Of a DNA stretch of 64,000 bases, positions 1-7,442 are shown in pieces; the stretch's first letter is position 1, and each line of letters begins with the position of its first letter. The translations under genes were made by a program, and so were the position numbers. This DNA is from DATBGZ01 sp036557785 (GTDB lineage Bacteria; Actinomycetota; Actinomycetes; Mycobacteriales; Micromonosporaceae). Location of the stretch: the NCBI GenBank assembly GCA_036557785.1, contig DATBGZ010000094.1, positions 1-64,000 of the forward strand. Direction: 5' to 3'. The notes under the pieces were generated by a model, which had not been told where the DNA came from, did no database searches, and was given only the letters and a program-made list of their open reading frames with translations.

Positions 1-353
1 GTGAGGACGGACCCGAGCAGCCGGTCCAATTCGTCGGCCGTGATCGCGTGCAGCGGCACCCGGCCCATCAGGTACACGTCGCCCACGTCGTCGATCGCGA
101 ACGACACCCCGTACATCCGGGCGTTGCGCTGGAGCAGCCAGGCCCACAGCTGCTCGCGGTTCTCGTCCGGCTGGCGCATCACGAACGCCTCGATGCGCAG
201 GGTGTGGTCTCCGACGATCAGGTTGCACAGCGTCTTCAGCTTGTGCGTGCCGGGCAGGCTCACCACGACGGAGCAGGCTCCGGTCTCCTCCCACTCGACC
301 CCGCGATCCTCCAATGTGGACCGAATCAGCGCGAGAGTCTCCGTGCGGGTCAA
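1..353 (-). CDS. YbjN-domain protein (partial, runs off window)
   Basis: Small YbjN / type III secretion chaperone-like fold protein; the molecular role of this family is not established. About 117 codons are visible; the end lies beyond base 1. The TTG start (353-351) overlaps the mshA stop as TTGA, so it is translationally coupled to mshA. Seen: an opening helix with TETLALIRSTL, then VVVSLPGTHKLKT and RIEAFVMRQPDENRE, the beta-rich core usual for YbjN proteins. A YbjN-like gene directly after mshA is a known actinobacterial arrangement (Rv0486-Rv0487 in M. tuberculosis), which supports the call. The start is inferred from the overlap only; no independent SD is visible because it sits inside mshA. 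Confidence 0.75.
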   Translation of the reverse strand, partial: MTRTETLALIRSTLEDRGVEWEETGACSVVVSLPGTHKLKTLCNLIVGDHTLRIEAFVMRQPDENREQLWAWLLQRNARMYGVSFAIDDVGDVYLMGRVPLHAITADELDRLLGSVL

Positions 354-1792
354 CGCAGAGCCTGGTTCAGGCCGCCACGCTGGCGCACCGGCGTCAGCTC
401 CCGGACCCGCTGCGCGTGGTGGTCGTCGACCGCGCAGCCATAGGCGGCGAGCAGACCGGCGGCCGTACGGTCCCAGGAGAACGCGCGTGCGTGCGTGACC
501 GCACCCGCTGACAGCGCGGCCCGGCGTCCTGGCGAAGCCAGCAGACCACCGAGTACGCGCGCCCACTCGGCCGGATCGTGACCGTCGACCAGACGGCCGG
601 AGACGCCGTCGCGGACCGAGGTGACGAGACCACCGACGGCGGCGGCGACCACGGGCGTGCCGCATGCCTGCGCCTCGAGCGCGACGAGGCCGAACGACTC
701 GTTGTAGCTGGGCACGGCCACGATGTCCGCCGCCCGGTACAGGTCCACGAGCCGGCCCCGGGGCAGGGGTGGCAGGAACTGTACGGAGTCCTCGAGCCGC
801 AACGTCGCGGCGAGGTCGATCAGCGCGGTCGGCGAGTCCAGGCCCGAGCCGCTCGGTCCGCCCGCGATGACCGTGGTGACGCTGCTGGCCAGGGCGGGGT
901 CGGCGTCCCGGAGCTCGGCCATCGCCCGGAGCAGGACGTCGGGTGCCTTGAGCGGCTGGATGCGCCCCACGAAGGCCACGACTGACCCAACGGCCGGCAG
1001 CCCCAGACGCGCCCGGGCGGCCGCGCGGGTCGCCTGCTCGGCTCCGCGCGCGGGTGGGGCGAACCGGTCAAGGTCCACCCCCGGCTCCACCACTACGACC
1101 CGGTCCGGCTCCGCGTCGTAGCGCAGCACGAGGTCACGTGCCTCGTTCGGTGTGTTGGCGATGAGCCGGTCCGCCTCTGCGGTGAGCTGCTCCTCGCCGA
1201 GGATGCGCGCGCGTGGCTCGGGCCGGTCCCCCGCCGCCAGCGAGGCGTTCTTGACCTTCGCCAGGGTGTGCGCGCTGTGCACGAGCGGCACGCCCCACCG
1301 TTGCTTGGCGAGCCACCCCACCTGCCCCGAGAGCCAGTAGTGGGAGTGGACGAGGTCGTACGAGCCGGGGGGCAGCGCCGCTTCCGCCCGCAGCACGCCG
1401 TGCGTGAACGCGCAGAGCTGGGCCGGCAGATCCTCCTTCGGCAACGCCTCCAGCGGACCGCAGATGACGTGACGGACGTGCACGCCCGGGTGCAGCTCGA
1501 CCAACGGGGGCAGGCCGCGCGCGGTCGCCCGGGTGAAGATCTCGACCTCAACCCCGCAGCGGGCCAGGCGCCGGGCCACCTCGACGATGTAGACGTTCAT
1601 GCCACCGGCGTCCCCGGTCCCGGGCTGGTCCAGTGGCGAGGTGTGCACCGAGAGGACGGCGACCCGGGACAGCGGACGCTCCCCCGAGCGGAACTGTCCG
1701 GGGACCGGGCTCACGCCGGGCTTGGACGCTCTGGCCGCGAGGCCGGGCTTGGACGCTCTGGCCGCGAGGCCGGACACATTCCAACGAGCCAC
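350..1792 (-). CDS. mshA: D-inositol-3-phosphate glycosyltransferase (mycothiol biosynthesis)
   Basis: Transfers GlcNAc from UDP-GlcNAc to 1L-myo-inositol 1-phosphate, the first committed step of mycothiol synthesis; cytosolic GT4/GT-B enzyme. Seen: the signature SVHTSPLDQPGTGDAGGMN near the N-terminus, HSHYWLSGQVGWLA, FVGRIQPLKAPDVLLRA opening the C-terminal Rossmann domain, and the ESFGLVALEAQACGTPV nucleotide-sugar site. I chose GTG at 1792 because AAGGAG lies five bases upstream; this gives 480 residues, the usual length. The open frame continues to 1906 but that extension has no support. The poorly conserved N-terminal tail carries a duplicated nine-residue unit from a 27-bp tandem repeat. 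Coupled to the YbjN-like gene; divergent from the SDR gene. Confidence 0.96.
   Translation of the reverse strand: MARWNVSGLAARASKPGLAARASKPGVSPVPGQFRSGERPLSRVAVLSVHTSPLDQPGTGDAGGMNVYIVEVARRLARCGVEVEIFTRATARGLPPLVELHPGVHVRHVICGPLEALPKEDLPAQLCAFTHGVLRAEAALPPGSYDLVHSHYWLSGQVGWLAKQRWGVPLVHSAHTLAKVKNASLAAGDRPEPRARILGEEQLTAEADRLIANTPNEARDLVLRYDAEPDRVVVVEPGVDLDRFAPPARGAEQATRAAARARLGLPAVGSVVAFVGRIQPLKAPDVLLRAMAELRDADPALASSVTTVIAGGPSGSGLDSPTALIDLAATLRLEDSVQFLPPLPRGRLVDLYRAADIVAVPSYNESFGLVALEAQACGTPVVAAAVGGLVTSVRDGVSGRLVDGHDPAEWARVLGGLLASPGRRAALSAGAVTHARAFSWDRTAAGLLAAYGCAVDDHHAQRVRELTPVRQRGGLNQALR
1715..1773. repeat. 27-bp tandem duplication in the mshA 5' end
   Basis: Two perfect adjacent 27-bp copies (1715-1741 and 1742-1768) followed by the first few bases of a third. 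The period is a multiple of three, so the mshA frame is kept and the residues GLAARASKP are repeated. It lies in the variable N-terminal tail ahead of the first glycosyltransferase strand. Confidence 0.9.
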
Positions 1793-1971
1793 ACCCGCTC
1801 CTTCCCACGCACCGCACATGGGCCACGCGGCCCGCGCCACCGTGCGCAGGCCGGCAGTCCGAGTCAACCGGACGAACCCCCGACATCTTCCCGCAACAAC
1901 ACGCACGCGCCCGGGCAGCCGCTCGCGCGGTGTGACCGGGGGCCATCAGGCGCCCGTGGGAGGATCACCGC

Positions 1972-2733
1972 GTGAGCCAACCCGCACTCGCCGTTGTCAC
2001 GGGAGCCTCGAGCGGCATCGGCGCCGCCACGGCCCGACGCCTGGCCGCCGACGGCTTCCGGGTGGTCGCCGCCGCCCGACGCACCGACCGTCTCGAGGAG
2101 CTGGCCGGATCCGGTCCCGACGGGGCCATCGTCCCCGTTACCTGCGACATCACCGTCGACGCGGACGTGGCGCGCCTGGCCGACACGGTCCGGGCCCAGG
2201 GTGGGCCGCTGGCCGTGCTGGTGAACAACGCCGGCGGCGCGTACGGGCTGGACGCGGTCGGCTCGGCGCGGATCGAGGACTGGCAGCGCATGTTCGACGT
2301 CAACGTGCTGGGCACGGTCCGGGTCACCAAGGCCCTGTTGGGCGACCTCGACACGGCACGCGGAACGATCGTGATCATCAGCTCCACCGCGGGACTCGTG
2401 GCGTACGAGGGCGGTGGCGGGTACGCGGCCGCCAAGCACGCGCAGACCGCGGTCGCCGAGACCCTGCGGCTCGAGCTGAATGGGCGACCCATCCGGGTCG
2501 TCGAGATCGACCCGGGGATGGTGCGCACCGACGAGTTCGCGCTCGTGCGCTTCCGCGGCGACGAGCAGCGCGCGGCGGCGGTCTACGCCGGGGTTGCCGA
2601 GCCCCTCGTCGCGGTGGACATCGCGGACATCGTGTCCTGGGTCGTCTCCCGACCGCACCACGTGAACATCGACCGGCTCGTGGTCCGCCCGATCGCCCAG
2701 GCCGCCCAGCACAAGCTGCACCGAGTGACGTGA
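1972..2733 (+). CDS. SDR-family NAD(P)-dependent oxidoreductase
   Basis: Classical short-chain dehydrogenase/reductase, 253 residues, cytosolic; substrate unknown. Seen: cofactor-binding TGASSGIG at residues 10-17, NNAG at 85-88, catalytic Ser near 137-138 and YAAAK (Tyr151, Lys155). An Arg at position 37 after strand beta-2 suggests NADP(H) preference (inference). GTG start. It is divergent from mshA and convergent with murB, the same relation Rv0484c holds to mshA and murB in mycobacteria, so the locus is an old actinobacterial block. A long hairpin follows its stop. A role tied to cell wall or mycothiol cannot be concluded from position alone. Confidence 0.9.
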   Translation: MSQPALAVVTGASSGIGAATARRLAADGFRVVAAARRTDRLEELAGSGPDGAIVPVTCDITVDADVARLADTVRAQGGPLAVLVNNAGGAYGLDAVGSARIEDWQRMFDVNVLGTVRVTKALLGDLDTARGTIVIISSTAGLVAYEGGGGYAAAKHAQTAVAETLRLELNGRPIRVVEIDPGMVRTDEFALVRFRGDEQRAAAVYAGVAEPLVAVDIADIVSWVVSRPHHVNIDRLVVRPIAQAAQHKLHRVT

Positions 2734-2753
2734 CTGTCGCCCAGCGTAAGTGT

Positions 2754-2803
2754 TAGCAAGGGCACCTTGCACAAACCTCGGCGTTAGCAAGGTGCCCTTG
2801 CTA
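2754..2803. terminator. Bidirectional hairpin between SDR gene and murB
   Basis: Two 17-base arms (2754-2770 and 2787-2803) are perfect reverse complements around a 16-base loop, between convergent genes. The right arm includes the murB stop codon. The top of the loop repeats the word gttagcaagg that also begins the left arm. No clear U-run follows on either strand, as is common in high-GC actinobacteria. Probably terminates both transcripts. Confidence 0.8.
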
Positions 2804-3883
2804 CAGCGAGCAGGCCACGAGCACCGGCTCGGGGGACAGCCGGACATCGAACGCCTTGAGCACGCCATCGCGGATCTCCCGGGCGAGGTCGAGCAGCGCG
2901 GCCGTCGTACCCGTGCCACGGTTGGTCAGCGCGAGCGTGTGCTTGGTCGAGACACCGACGCCCCCGTGGTCACCGGTGTACCCCTTGCCGAAACCGGCGT
3001 GCTCGATCAACCAGGCGGCGCTGACCTTCACGCCGCCGTGCTCGTCCGGCCAGTGCGGCGGTTCGGCGCCAGCTCGCGCGACCAGAGCCGCGAACTCGTC
3101 CGCGCCGACCACGGGATTGGTGAAGAACGACCCCGCTGAGCGGGTATCCGGGTCGGCCGGGTCGAGCACCATCCCCTTGCGCGCGCGCAGGCCGAGCACG
3201 GCTTGGCGGGCGGCGAGCAGCGGCACCCGCGCCCCGATCGCAACGTCCAGCGCCCGGGCGAGCTCGGCGTAGCGGACCGGCGTCGAGCGCCGATCGCGGT
3301 GCAGACCGAAGGTGACCGAGAGCACGACATACCGGTCATTGCCCTTGAACAGACTCGTCCGGTAGGCGAAGCCGCAGTCCGCCGCCACGACCTCGGCCAC
3401 GTCCCCGGTGCGCCGGTCCAGCACGCGGACCGACCGGATCGTCTCGGCCACCTCCTGGCCGTACGCCCCGACGTTCTGGATCGGTGTCGCACCCGCCGAG
3501 CCAGGCACGCCGGAGAGACACTCGATGCCCGACAGGCCCTGCTCGACGCAGAAGGCCACGACCTCGTCCCACGGGTGGCCCGCCTCGACGGTGAGCAGCG
3601 CCGGCCCGTCGGCCTCCGGCTGTGTGACGGCGATACCGGTCGCGCGGACCAGCACCACGGTCGCGTCGATGCCGTCGTCGCCGATCACCACATTACTGCC
3701 GCCGGCGAGCAGGAAGAGCTCGCCCGGGGTGGTGCGGACCAGCGCGACAAGTTCGTCCTGGGCGCCGGCGGCGACCAGGCGCGATGCCCGGCCGCCGAGG
3801 CCCAGGGTCGTGTACCGGGCCAGGGCCGCGTCGAATGGGCCGGTGCGGCCAGCGGATGTAGCGTCGTGCACGGGCTTCACCAT
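2801..3883 (-). CDS. murB: UDP-N-acetylenolpyruvoylglucosamine reductase
   Basis: FAD-dependent NADPH enzyme that reduces UDP-GlcNAc-enolpyruvate to UDP-MurNAc in peptidoglycan precursor synthesis. Seen: YTTLGLGGRASRLVAA at the N-terminus, FAD-binding LAGGSNVVIGDDG, GVPGSAGATPIQNVGAYGQE, YRTSLFKG, the proton-donor region AGSFFTNPVV, and SAAWLIEHAGFGKG near the end; 360 residues is normal. I took ATG at 3883; GTG one codon downstream is equally possible and no strong SD is seen. It is divergent from the maleylpyruvate-isomerase-like gene with only 25 bases between starts, so promoters must overlap or lie inside coding sequence. Confidence 0.96.
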   Translation of the reverse strand: MVKPVHDATSAGRTGPFDAALARYTTLGLGGRASRLVAAGAQDELVALVRTTPGELFLLAGGSNVVIGDDGIDATVVLVRATGIAVTQPEADGPALLTVEAGHPWDEVVAFCVEQGLSGIECLSGVPGSAGATPIQNVGAYGQEVAETIRSVRVLDRRTGDVAEVVAADCGFAYRTSLFKGNDRYVVLSVTFGLHRDRRSTPVRYAELARALDVAIGARVPLLAARQAVLGLRARKGMVLDPADPDTRSAGSFFTNPVVGADEFAALVARAGAEPPHWPDEHGGVKVSAAWLIEHAGFGKGYTGDHGGVGVSTKHTLALTNRGTGTTAALLDLAREIRDGVLKAFDVRLSPEPVLVACSL

Positions 3884-3908
3884 AGGCGCCCGACCGGGGA
3901 GGATTTGC

Positions 3909-4487
3909 GTGAGCAGGATCCAGGGCGGCAAGGAGTTCTGGCTCGCGGCACTACGGGCCGAGGGCGCGGCGTTTGTCGCCGCCGTGAGCGAGCCGGACGT
4001 CCTCACCGCGCCCGTACCGTCGTGCCCGGACTGGACGGTGGGCGAACTCGTCCGCCATCTCGGCGGCTTCTACCACCGCATCCGGCTGCATGCCGGGTCG
4101 GGCGGTGCCGACGACCAGTGGCCCGCACTGGCGGTTCCCGACGAGGCCCCGGCCGCCGACGACCCGGCCGTCCTGGCCTGGTTGCGTGAGCAGCTCGCCG
4201 GTATCGAGGCACACCTGGAGGCCCTCGACCCCGATCTGCCGACCTACAACTGGGCTCCGCGTCCCCGGGTGGCCGCGTTCTGGCACCGACGCGCGGCCCA
4301 CGAGACGGCCGTGCATCGCTGGGACGCCCAGGTGGCGACCCGGCTGCCCGAGCCGATCGAGGCCAAGCTCGCCGGCGACACCGTCGCGGAGGCCCTGGAC
4401 ACCTTCCTGCTCGCGGGCCGGTACCGCACGGACCCGCCGGTGCACGGCCTGGTCCAGCTCGCGGCGACCGACCTGGGGGTCGACTGA
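3909..4487 (+). CDS. Maleylpyruvate isomerase/DinB-family protein, interrupted N-terminal part
   Basis: The 192 residues before an in-frame TGA match the metal-dependent N-terminal domain of the mycothiol-dependent maleylpyruvate isomerase (MDMPI) family: CPDWTVGELVRHLGGFY near residue 40, then FWHRRAAHETAVHRWDAQ, carrying the His residues used for metal binding. A good SD (GGGGAGGA) precedes GTG 3909. The usual C-terminal MDMPI domain continues in the same frame after TGA 4485-4487 and one further codon, in 4491-4679. The upstream piece may be made as a truncated protein; whether it is functional is unknown. Purine oxidation genes follow on the same strand. Confidence 0.8.
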   Translation: MSRIQGGKEFWLAALRAEGAAFVAAVSEPDVLTAPVPSCPDWTVGELVRHLGGFYHRIRLHAGSGGADDQWPALAVPDEAPAADDPAVLAWLREQLAGIEAHLEALDPDLPTYNWAPRPRVAAFWHRRAAHETAVHRWDAQVATRLPEPIEAKLAGDTVAEALDTFLLAGRYRTDPPVHGLVQLAATDLGVD

Positions 4488-4490
4488 TAC

Positions 4491-4679
4491 GTGCGGCTGC
4501 GCGGCGACGGGGTGTGGTTGCTGGACACCGACACGCTGCTGGACGAACCAACCGTGGCCCGGGCCAGTGCCTCCGGCGGCGCGAGCGATCTGGCGCTGGC
4601 GTTGTGGGGCCGCATCCCGTTCACCGTGGTCGAGGTCTCGGGCGAGCCCGAGCTGCTCGAAGCGATCAGGATTCGCTGA
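4491..4679 (+). pseudogene. C-terminal fragment of the interrupted MDMPI-family gene
   Basis: Same reading frame as 3909-4487 and separated from it by a TGA codon and one sense codon. The 62 residues (RLRGDGVWLLDT, then SGGASDLALALWGR, then GEPELLEAIRIR) are the typical C-terminal MDMPI domain, which does not normally stand alone. The GTG at 4491 has no SD. Possibilities are an inactivating TGG-to-TGA change, a sequencing error, stop-codon read-through or restart. I annotate it as a broken-gene fragment. Confidence 0.65.
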
Positions 4680-4729
4680 GCCGCCCGCTGCTTGCGCAGG
4701 TGGCGACCGACGGCTGTACTGGCACCCTC

Positions 4730-5605
4730 ATGGAGTTCATCAGACCCGAGACCTTCGCCGACGCCGTCGCCGAGAAGGCCGCCCACCCGGACGCGGTGCC
4801 GATCTGTGGCGGCACCGATGTGATGGTCGGCCTGAACGCGGGTCGGGCGATGCCTCCTGCCCTGCTGGACCTCTCGGCGCTGGACGGCTCGTTCGCGTCG
4901 TGGGACCGCGACGGCGAGACCCTGCGGATCGGCGCCGGCATGACCTACGCGCGCATCGTGGCGGAGCTGGGGCAGCTCAGCCCGGCCCTGGTCGGCGCGG
5001 CCCGTACGGTCGGCTCTCCGCAGATCCGCAACCGGGCCACCATCGGGGGCAACCTCGGCACGGCATCGCCCGCGGGCGATATCCACCCGGTGCTGCTCGC
5101 CACGGGAGCGGTCGTGGAGGCGTCGTCGGTTCGAGAAACGCGAGACATTTCCATCGATAGCTTCTATGTCGGCGTCAAGCGCAACGCGCTGGCGCCGGAC
5201 GAGCTCATCCGGGCGGTACGGATCCCGGTCGGGCGGGGCGCGGAACAGTTCGCGAAGGTGGGCACCCGCAACGCCATGGTGATCGCGGTGTGCTCGGTCG
5301 CCGTCGCACTGGACGTGGCCGCCCGGAGGGTCGGCACCGGTATCGGATCGGCCGCGCCCACCCCGGTTCGCGCGCCGGCCGCCGAGGCGTTGGCAGACGA
5401 GCTTCCGTGGCACGGGGGCGCGCTCGAGGACGATCTGGCGCGACGGTTCGGCGAGGCGGTGGCCGCGGCGGCGTCCCCGATCGACGACGTGCGGGGATCC
5501 GCCGCCTACCGGGCCCACGCACTGGCCGTGCTCGCCCGCCGCACCCTGACCTGGGCCCTGCGCGACCTGCACAGCCCCGACCGCCCGGGTGGAGGTATGC
5601 CGTGA
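4730..5605 (+). CDS. Xanthine dehydrogenase-type FAD-binding subunit
   Basis: Medium subunit (CoxM/XdhB/PucC type) of a molybdenum hydroxylase; passes electrons from the 2Fe-2S clusters to FAD. Seen: N-terminal FAD motif ICGGTDVMVGLN (about residues 24-35), second FAD motif TIGGNLGTASPAGD (about 104-117), and the C-terminal CO-dehydrogenase flavoprotein domain; 291 residues is normal. ATG 4730 is the start; no strong SD. It begins 50 bases after the MDMPI fragment and its stop overlaps the next start as GTGA. First gene of a four-gene purine oxidation operon. Confidence 0.93.
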   Translation: MEFIRPETFADAVAEKAAHPDAVPICGGTDVMVGLNAGRAMPPALLDLSALDGSFASWDRDGETLRIGAGMTYARIVAELGQLSPALVGAARTVGSPQIRNRATIGGNLGTASPAGDIHPVLLATGAVVEASSVRETRDISIDSFYVGVKRNALAPDELIRAVRIPVGRGAEQFAKVGTRNAMVIAVCSVAVALDVAARRVGTGIGSAAPTPVRAPAAEALADELPWHGGALEDDLARRFGEAVAAAASPIDDVRGSAAYRAHALAVLARRTLTWALRDLHSPDRPGGGMP

Positions 5606-6081
5606 GAGTGACGGTCGTCGTCAACGGCGAGCAGCGCGTGGCAGACGACGTCTGGCCCGGCGAGAGCCTGCTCTTCCTGCTGCGCGAACGGCTCGGCCTG
5701 CCCGGCACGAAGAACGCCTGCGAGGAGGGCGAGTGCGGCTCGTGCACGGTGCTGCTCGACGGTGCACCCGTCTGTGCCTGCCTCGTCGCCGCGCCGCAGG
5801 CGATGGGCCGCTCCGTCGTCACGGTCGAGGGGCTGGCCGAGACGTCCCAGGCCGTTGGCCTGCACCCGGTGCAGCGGGCATTCGTCGAGGCCGGTGCCGT
5901 CCAGTGTGGATTCTGCACCCCCGGCCTCGTGGTCACCGTGGTCGACCTTCTCGACCGTGTCCCGCGGCCGAGCGAGGAGCAGGTCCGCGAGGCGCTCGCG
6001 GGCAACCTGTGCCGATGCACCGGGTACGAGAAGATCCTCGACGCGGTCCGGCTCGCCGCGGCCCGCAGGGGTTCGGCGTGA
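5602..6081 (+). CDS. Xanthine dehydrogenase-type 2Fe-2S subunit
   Basis: Small subunit (CoxS/XdhC/PucE type) carrying two [2Fe-2S] clusters between the molybdenum site and FAD. Seen: plant-type ferredoxin cluster Cys40, Cys45, Cys48 and Cys60 (CEEGECGSC), then the helical [2Fe-2S]-binding domain with Cys102, Cys105, Cys137 and Cys139 (QCGFC and CRCTGYEKI). Length 159 is typical. GTG start overlaps the stop of the FAD subunit by four bases, and its own stop overlaps the next start, so production is translationally coupled. Confidence 0.95.
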   Translation: MRVTVVVNGEQRVADDVWPGESLLFLLRERLGLPGTKNACEEGECGSCTVLLDGAPVCACLVAAPQAMGRSVVTVEGLAETSQAVGLHPVQRAFVEAGAVQCGFCTPGLVVTVVDLLDRVPRPSEEQVREALAGNLCRCTGYEKILDAVRLAAARRGSA

Positions 6082-7442
6082 GCACACTCGTCATCCAGGG
6101 TGCGGCCATCGCCACGGTCGACGCCCAGGCGACGGAGTACCGCAGCGGTCACCTCGTCACCGTTGACGGGCGCATCACGGCCGTGGGCGAGGGCCCCGCT
6201 CCCTCCACTGTGGACGCCACGGTCGTGGACGGCCGCGGGTGCCTGCTCACGCCGGGACTGGTGAACGCCCACCACCACCTCTACCAGTGGGCGACGCGGG
6301 GCTACGCCGTCGACTCGACGCTCTTCGAGTGGTTGACGGCGCTCTACCCGGTCTGGGCACGCGTCGATGCCGACGTGGTGGGGGCGGCCGCGACGGCGGG
6401 GCTCGCGTGGCTGGCCCGCTCGGGCTGCACGACGAGCACCGACCACCACTACGTCTTCCCCCGGGGTGGCGGAGATGTCCTGGGCTCCACTGTGGAGGCC
6501 GCGGGCCGGATCGGGCTGCGCTTCCACCCGACCCGGGGATCGATGGACCTCGGTCGCTCGCGCGGCGGGCTGCCACCGGACGAGGTCGTCGAGCCGCTCG
6601 ATGAGATCCTCGCCTCGTCGGCGGACGCGGTGGCGCGCTGGCACGACCCGTCCGCCGAAGCGATGGTCCGGGTCGCGCTCGCCCCGTGCTCCCCGTTCTC
6701 CGTCTCCGCCGACCTGCTCACCGAGTCGGCGAAGCTCGCCCGTTCGCTCGGCGTCCGGTTGCACACCCACCTCGCCGAGACCCTTGACGAGGACGAGTAT
6801 TGCCGAGCGCGGTTCGGGTGCGGACCGGTCGAGTACCTGGAGCGTCTCGGCTGGCTCGGCGATGACGTGTGGCTGGCGCATGGCGTTTACCTCGACCCCG
6901 GGGCCATCGCCAGGCTCGCCGCCACGGGCACCGGCGTGGCGCACTGCCCATCGTCGAACGCGCGACTCGGGGCGGGCACGGCGCCCCTGCGGGGTCTGCT
7001 CGACGCCTCGGTGCCCGTGGGACTCGGCGTCGACGGCGCGGCATCGCACGAGGCCGGACGGCTCGTCGAGGAGCTGCGCCAGGCCGTCTACGCCGCCCGC
7101 ACGCGGCTCGACGGGGCAACCGTGGCCGGCCCGCGGGCACTCTCGGTCAGGCAGGCACTGTCTGTCGCGACGATCGGTGGGGCGCGCTGCCTCGGCAGGG
7201 CGGATGAGATCGGTTCGTTGGAGGCGGGCAAGCTCGCCGACCTCGCGCTGTGGCGGGTCGACGGTCTGGGCCACGCCGGGATCGCGGACCCGGTCGCCGC
7301 GCTGGTGCTCGGCTGCGCGCCGCCGCTGGAGCTGCTCGTCGTCGGTGGGCGTGTAGTCGTCGAGCGGGACCGGCTGTCCACGGTGGACGAAGAGCAGGTC
7401 ACCGCCGACCTGCGCCGAGCCTGCGAGCGGGTGCGGCCGTGA
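6078..7442 (+). CDS. 8-oxoguanine deaminase-like amidohydrolase
   Basis: Amidohydrolase-superfamily purine deaminase; closest in motifs to 8-oxoguanine deaminases (8-oxoguanine to urate), which use one divalent metal. Seen: metal-binding NAHHHLYQ (His65, His67), HTHLAET with the next His and the catalytic Glu, AHGVYLD with the third His, and the Asp in LGVDGAASHE. Length 454 is normal. It lies between the 2Fe-2S and Mo subunits with 4-bp overlaps on both sides, so the deaminase and hydroxylase are co-produced; deamination feeding xanthine or urate formation is a sensible pairing. Guanine deaminase or a triazine-type hydrolase are alternatives. Confidence 0.8.
   Translation: MSTLVIQGAAIATVDAQATEYRSGHLVTVDGRITAVGEGPAPSTVDATVVDGRGCLLTPGLVNAHHHLYQWATRGYAVDSTLFEWLTALYPVWARVDADVVGAAATAGLAWLARSGCTTSTDHHYVFPRGGGDVLGSTVEAAGRIGLRFHPTRGSMDLGRSRGGLPPDEVVEPLDEILASSADAVARWHDPSAEAMVRVALAPCSPFSVSADLLTESAKLARSLGVRLHTHLAETLDEDEYCRARFGCGPVEYLERLGWLGDDVWLAHGVYLDPGAIARLAATGTGVAHCPSSNARLGAGTAPLRGLLDASVPVGLGVDGAASHEAGRLVEELRQAVYAARTRLDGATVAGPRALSVRQALSVATIGGARCLGRADEIGSLEAGKLADLALWRVDGLGHAGIADPVAALVLGCAPPLELLVVGGRVVVERDRLSTVDEEQVTADLRRACERVRP

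Noticed and set aside
350..1906. mshA starting at 1906
   Set aside because: GTG 1792 has a strong SD and gives 480 residues; the extra N-terminus has no family match.
2754..2803. Insertion remnant or attachment site
   Set aside because: A plain inverted repeat between convergent stops with no target duplication; a terminator explains it.
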